Source of the DNA: an uncultured Clostridia bacterium
Lineage (GTDB): Bacteria > Bacillota > Clostridia > Oscillospirales > Acutalibacteraceae
Assembly: GCA_946500295.1 (NCBI GenBank)
Contig: CAMMVF010000002.1
Coordinates: forward strand, 1-64,000
Length of the DNA stretch: 64,000 nucleotides
Direction: 5' to 3'
A program made the translations under genes and the position numbers. The stretch's first letter is position 1. Each line of letters starts with the position of its first letter. Under the pieces are notes generated by a model. It was not told the DNA's origin and did not search any database. It was given only the letters and a program-made list of their open reading frames with translations. Positions 60,786 through 64,000 of this stretch are shown in pieces.

Positions 60786-61640
60786 CTACGCCTCCTGTGT
60801 CTGTTTTATACAATTCAGCACCTGCCGCCTTGCGCCCGAGATGGTAGATTCGGAAAAATCTACATCAAGCCCATCCTCTTTTTGCAAGATTTCAAGCATA
60901 TGAGACAGGCGGGGCAGGCGCAGGTGGTGGTAGCGAAGCAGCTCGGGCTGAGAAAAAATTTCCTTTGGCGTTCCCTTTGTAAGCAGCTTTCCCTTATCCA
61001 TCACGAAAATCTCATCGGCATAAACCGGAATTACGTCAATATCGTGGGTGGAGAGAATTATTGTGGTGTTTTGCTGCTTGCAAACTCGCTTCAGCAGGTG
61101 CATCAGCTCGCTGACTCCCACAGGGTCAAGCCCGGCAGTCGGCTCGTCGAGAATAATTACCTCCGGCTGCATGACCATTATCCCGGCAAAGGAAACACGT
61201 TTTTTCTGCCCAAAGCTCAGGGAATGAGTCGGGCGGTCGCGCAAATCGGTGATTCCTATTTGCTCCATCATCCCCTCCACACGGGCTCGCACTTCATCCT
61301 TCGGCAAGCCGAGATTGCAAGCCCCAAAGGAGATATCCTGATAAACCGAAGCAGAAAAAAGCTGATCGTCCGGGTTTTGAAAGACGATTCCCACCTTGGA
61401 GCGGAGCTTCCTCAGTCCTGACTTTGTGTAGGAAATCGGCTCGCCGTGAAACAGCACCTGACCGTGCTCCGGCTTCAAGATTCCGTTGAGATGCAAAAAC
61501 AAGGTGGATTTTCCTGCGCCGTTTGCGCCGAGGATGGCCGTGGTTTTTCCCTCCTCAAATTGCAAGGAAAGATCCTCAATAGCGTGCTCCTCCTCGCTGT
61601 AACCGTAGGTCAGATTCCGTGTCTCCAAAATAGTATTCAT
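60786..61640 (-). CDS. cbiO: Cobalt ECF transporter ATP-binding protein CbiO
   Basis: This 284-residue ABC ATPase powers cobalt uptake with CbiM and CbiQ. Walker A GANGAGKST is at about 38-46, the signature is SLSFGQKKRVSFAG, and Walker B is VIILDEPTAGLDP. The Q-loop sits in VGIVFQNPDDQLFSASVYQD, a wording typical of ECF-type ATPases. It lies 441 bases after cbiQ, a longer gap than usual in such operons. Confidence 0.95.
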   Translation of the reverse strand: MNTILETRNLTYGYSEEEHAIEDLSLQFEEGKTTAILGANGAGKSTLFLHLNGILKPEHGQVLFHGEPISYTKSGLRKLRSKVGIVFQNPDDQLFSASVYQDISFGACNLGLPKDEVRARVEGMMEQIGITDLRDRPTHSLSFGQKKRVSFAGIMVMQPEVIILDEPTAGLDPVGVSELMHLLKRVCKQQNTTIILSTHDIDVIPVYADEIFVMDKGKLLTKGTPKEIFSQPELLRYHHLRLPRLSHMLEILQKEDGLDVDFSESTISGARRQVLNCIKQTQEA

Positions 61641-62081
61641 TACGACCCGCCTCCTTCAAGCTTCGGTTATTTATATCATCGTTAAAGTTGGGGACGTTAC
61701 ATTAACATTCCCATCCTTTATTGGAAAGCCTCTCTTGTAAGCTTTCCCCTCTTTCAGGCTTTCGCCTGAAATTCACCCCTTGCTGAGCGCTTAACCGCAG
61801 GGAATTTCGCCATCTGCAGATGGCGACCAAGGGCTCTGCCCGCTTGAAATACCTATTCTCCTACAAAGGGAATTGCTCTATAAACGGGATAAAGCGTCGT
61901 TAAAAAGGAGTCTTACTTTAAATTTGTAGAAACTTAAAATAAAGTTGAGCAGAAATACATATAGAGGAATGCCGCTTTGCGACCTTGATCGAAACTTTAT
62001 TTTTTATATGTTTATCTACACTGCGCCCATTTACATCTGTTCCGGTATAAAATTACAGCTATGTTATGATGAACGCAGACT
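61641..62081. other. Repeat-rich non-coding gap inside the cobalt operon
   Basis: No gene is supported. It holds a block (GGAAAGCCTCTCTTG with CTTTCC, 61723-61747) shared with the terminator at 16454. A TTTCGCCTGAAATTCACCCC block is shared with 16566. Palindromes CAGGCTTTCGCCTG and GCCATCTGCAGATGGC are separated by a GAAATTC-like spacer, so it resembles the palindrome arrays near 33000. Confidence 0.6.
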
Positions 62082-62897
62082 TTAGTGCGACAATCCCTTT
62101 AAAGCAAGAACAATCCCCGTCAAAACCGTTGTGTAAACAGCAGCACTGACCTTATGCCAGGCCTTTGTGCGGTAGCTCAGACCCAGGGTTTTCACCTCGC
62201 CGGTATAGCCCCGGGATTCCATAGCAGTATAGGTTCTGTCCGCCTGACGGTATGCTCGAATAAATAAGTTGGAAATAAGCTGACCCATAGAATAAAAAGC
62301 GGTTTTTAAATTACCATATCCGAGGCGACATTCCTGCGCATTGCGAATTCTGGATGCAATTTCCAACAACACAAAAATATACCGATAAACCAGCTCCATC
62401 ATTTCCACTAAAAACCCGGGAATATGTATACGGCGCAGTGCAGTAAACAGCTCCGTCATAGGCGTAGTTGCTGACAGAAAATACAAACAGCTGACCGCCG
62501 CAAAACACTGTACGAACAAATGCCCAAACTGATCAAGACTTTCCCCGGTTATACCTATTTTAACGCTTCCCAGCGAAAGCGAACACAGCATTTCAAGGGG
62601 GGTATTCGTAATCTGGATTAATACCATAATACAACCCAAAATTATAAACGCTAATGGTATTCGCAGCAAGCGCAGTACATAGTACCACTTAGTTTTTCCA
62701 ACGGCAATAATGCAAAACAGCATTACAGCCAAAATCAGAATACTGACCAAATATGTTTTAGAAAACAGACATAAAAGCAGGCTGTAAAGCGAAATGAAAA
62801 TTTTAAGCGAGGGCGATACCGGGCGAAGCAGAGAAGCATAGGCGATATCGTCAATGAATATCCTCTCTCCATGAGAATGATGATGAAGATGTTTCAT
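62082..62897 (-). CDS. cbiQ: Cobalt ECF transporter transmembrane protein CbiQ
   Basis: This 271-residue membrane protein is the T component linking CbiM to CbiO. It has about five or six helices, the N-terminal His-rich KHLHHHSHGERIFIDDIAY segment and the cytoplasmic coupling motif ESRGYTGEVKTL (typically ESRGY...). ATG at 62897 has AAGGAGG; a reading 12 codons longer is not supported. It follows cbiM by 32 bases. Confidence 0.94.
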   Translation of the reverse strand: MKHLHHHSHGERIFIDDIAYASLLRPVSPSLKIFISLYSLLLCLFSKTYLVSILILAVMLFCIIAVGKTKWYYVLRLLRIPLAFIILGCIMVLIQITNTPLEMLCSLSLGSVKIGITGESLDQFGHLFVQCFAAVSCLYFLSATTPMTELFTALRRIHIPGFLVEMMELVYRYIFVLLEIASRIRNAQECRLGYGNLKTAFYSMGQLISNLFIRAYRQADRTYTAMESRGYTGEVKTLGLSYRTKAWHKVSAAVYTTVLTGIVLALKGLSH

Positions 62898-62929
62898 AGC
62901 CCGCCTCCTTTTTGAGCATAAGCTCCTTT

Positions 62930-64000
62930 TCAATCGCCGCTTTTTGTCACTACCGCCTCGCCGTCGTCATTTTCTACCTTGGGCTTTCTGCTGATTCGTC
63001 CCAATACGAACCCGCAGATACCTGCGCCAATCGCCGCCTGTACGCAGAACAGCAATGACTCTATCTCTCCCGAGGGCGGCTCCCATATAGAATTGAACCA
63101 CGGCGTATAGCCCTCGTCAATTTCCTCTATCACGCCCGAGCCTGCGTTGTCCGTACCGCCAAATTCCGTATTACCAAGCAACGCAAGAGGAATCGTTACC
63201 AGTAATACCACTCCAACAGTCAAAAGCAGATTTCTCGCCCAGAGCTTGCCTCTGTTCGGATTTGCCACGGTAATTCCCGAAAGCTCTCTGAGCTCTTTAG
63301 CGCAGTTTTTCTGAATAACGCCGTAAACGATTACGGTCAAAATACCCTCGGCAATGGCTATCGGCACCTGTGTGGGCGCAAAAACCGCTATAAATTTTCC
63401 AAAAGACGTCCAGAAGCTGTCGCCCGGATACGCCGCCGCAAGCTGAACCGAGGTTAAGACATAAGTAGCCATATCTCCGACCGTCGCCGCCAGAAAGACT
63501 GCAAGAGCGTTTGGCGCCTTACATTTCTTCATCAGCTTGAAAATGCCGTAGGCAACGAAGGGACCGAAAATCGCCATTGAAAATGTATTTGCGCCCAAGG
63601 TTGTCAAGCCGCCGTGCGCAAGCAAAATTGCCTGAAATATAAGCACAATAACACCCAAAATAGACATTATAGACGGTCCGAATAAAATTGCCCCGAGTCC
63701 TGTTCCTGTGGGGTGTGAACAGCTTCCCGTAACCGAGGGAATTTTCAGCGATGAAATGATAAATACAAAGGCGGCGCAAAGCGCTATCAACAGCTTAACT
63801 CTGCCATTATAAGCAATCTTCTTTTTCAGGCTGATTGCACCTGCCACCAAAAACGGAATACATAACAGTCCCCATGGAATACACCATTCAACAGGAAGAT
63901 ATCCCTCCATAATGTGCATTGCCGACGCGCTTAAGCTTCCGCTGCTGAGCATATCGGACAGCAAAAGGATAATTGCAAGAATCGGTATCAAAATTTTCAG
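62930..64000 (-). CDS. cbiM: Cobalt transporter substrate-binding protein CbiM fused to CbiN (5' end outside window)
   Basis: This is the S component that captures Co2+. After a short N-terminal hydrophobic segment acting as a signal comes [17 protein letters not shown], the CbiM signature whose His sits near the mature N-terminus. The CbiM part spans about 220 residues with helices and [19 protein letters not shown] CbiN-like tail ([19 protein letters not shown] ... [13 protein letters not shown]) is fused behind it. The frame stays open to the right edge (last codons before it CTG AAA ATT TTG), so the true start is probably outside the window. Confidence 0.93.
   Translation of the reverse strand: MKILIPILAIILLLSDMLSSGSLSASAMHIMEGYLPVEWCIPWGLLCIPFLVAGAISLKKKIAYNGRVKLLIALCAAFVFIISSLKIPSVTGSCSHPTGTGLGAILFGPSIMSILGVIVLIFQAILLAHGGLTTLGANTFSMAIFGPFVAYGIFKLMKKCKAPNALAVFLAATVGDMATYVLTSVQLAAAYPGDSFWTSFGKFIAVFAPTQVPIAIAEGILTVIVYGVIQKNCAKELRELSGITVANPNRGKLWARNLLLTVGVVLLVTIPLALLGNTEFGGTDNAGSGVIEEIDEGYTPWFNSIWEPPSGEIESLLFCVQAAIGAGICGFVLGRISRKPKVENDDGEAVVTKSGD

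Overview
The window reads as a chromosome segment of an anaerobic, low-to-mid GC Gram-positive gut or rumen bacterium of the Ruminococcus / Oscillospiraceae kind. Support for this: three secreted proteins with dockerin modules (one a GH13 amylase), two different [FeFe] hydrogenases with no respiratory genes, a Firmicutes T-box on pheST, SRP RNA directly upstream of dnaX, IreB, typical Firmicutes ribosome binding sites and DinR/LexA-type SOS boxes. The species cannot be fixed from sequence alone; starch-degrading ruminococci are the nearest match I can name.

Layout. 0.2-7.3 kb: HtrA protease, malic enzyme, RNase P RNA, a small cohesin-like/dockerin protein, a radical SAM protein and a DegT-type aminotransferase. 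7.3-17.2 kb: ireB, the T-box-controlled pheST operon, a DUF6106-like protein, the NAD(P)HX repair enzyme, an intact IS605-type element (tnpA/tnpB) inserted in front of a lipoprotein gene, and a solitary MazF. 17.3-23.2 kb: the dockerin amylase, a dockerin protein with a beta-sandwich module, and a THF-riboswitch-controlled folate ECF transporter subunit. 23.2-30.5 kb: small proteins, a frameshifted four-helix-bundle gene, tRNA-Ser, a DEDDh exonuclease, typA and uvrA. 30.6-38.2 kb: iorAB and a four-gene cluster of 2Fe-2S ferredoxin, PAS-containing sensory-type [FeFe] hydrogenase, SpoIIE-type phosphatase and group-B-type [FeFe] hydrogenase. 38.2-49.3 kb: amidohydrolase, dnaX with SRP RNA, SDR epimerase, an M16 peptidase pair with lgt and folD, a flavodiiron protein and CorA. 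49.4-56.6 kb: lipoprotein, amt-glnK, an SOS-box-controlled small HTH protein and a sugar ABC transporter without its own ATPase. 56.6-64 kb: tRNA-Gln, tRNA-Pro, two joined gene remnants, and a cobalt uptake / siroheme-cobalamin operon rich in gene fusions, running off the right edge.

How parts work together. The dockerin proteins and the sugar ABC transporter fit extracellular starch breakdown and uptake of the products. Malic enzyme, IorAB, the hydrogenases and the flavodiiron protein fit fermentative, ferredoxin-based redox balance and oxygen defence. The cobalt operon feeds the early corrinoid/siroheme pathway.

The most unusual content is non-coding. A ~165-bp element occurs four times; its ends can pair to close a structure of five internal hairpins, and two copies lie directly behind a good promoter as the 5' leader of a gene. 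There are also arrays of variable short palindromes separated by a GTGAAAT-like heptamer, two further short repeat families, and a nested-stem element downstream of folD. The four-copy element is the best candidate here for an undescribed structured RNA family, though a mobile MITE-like origin is not excluded.
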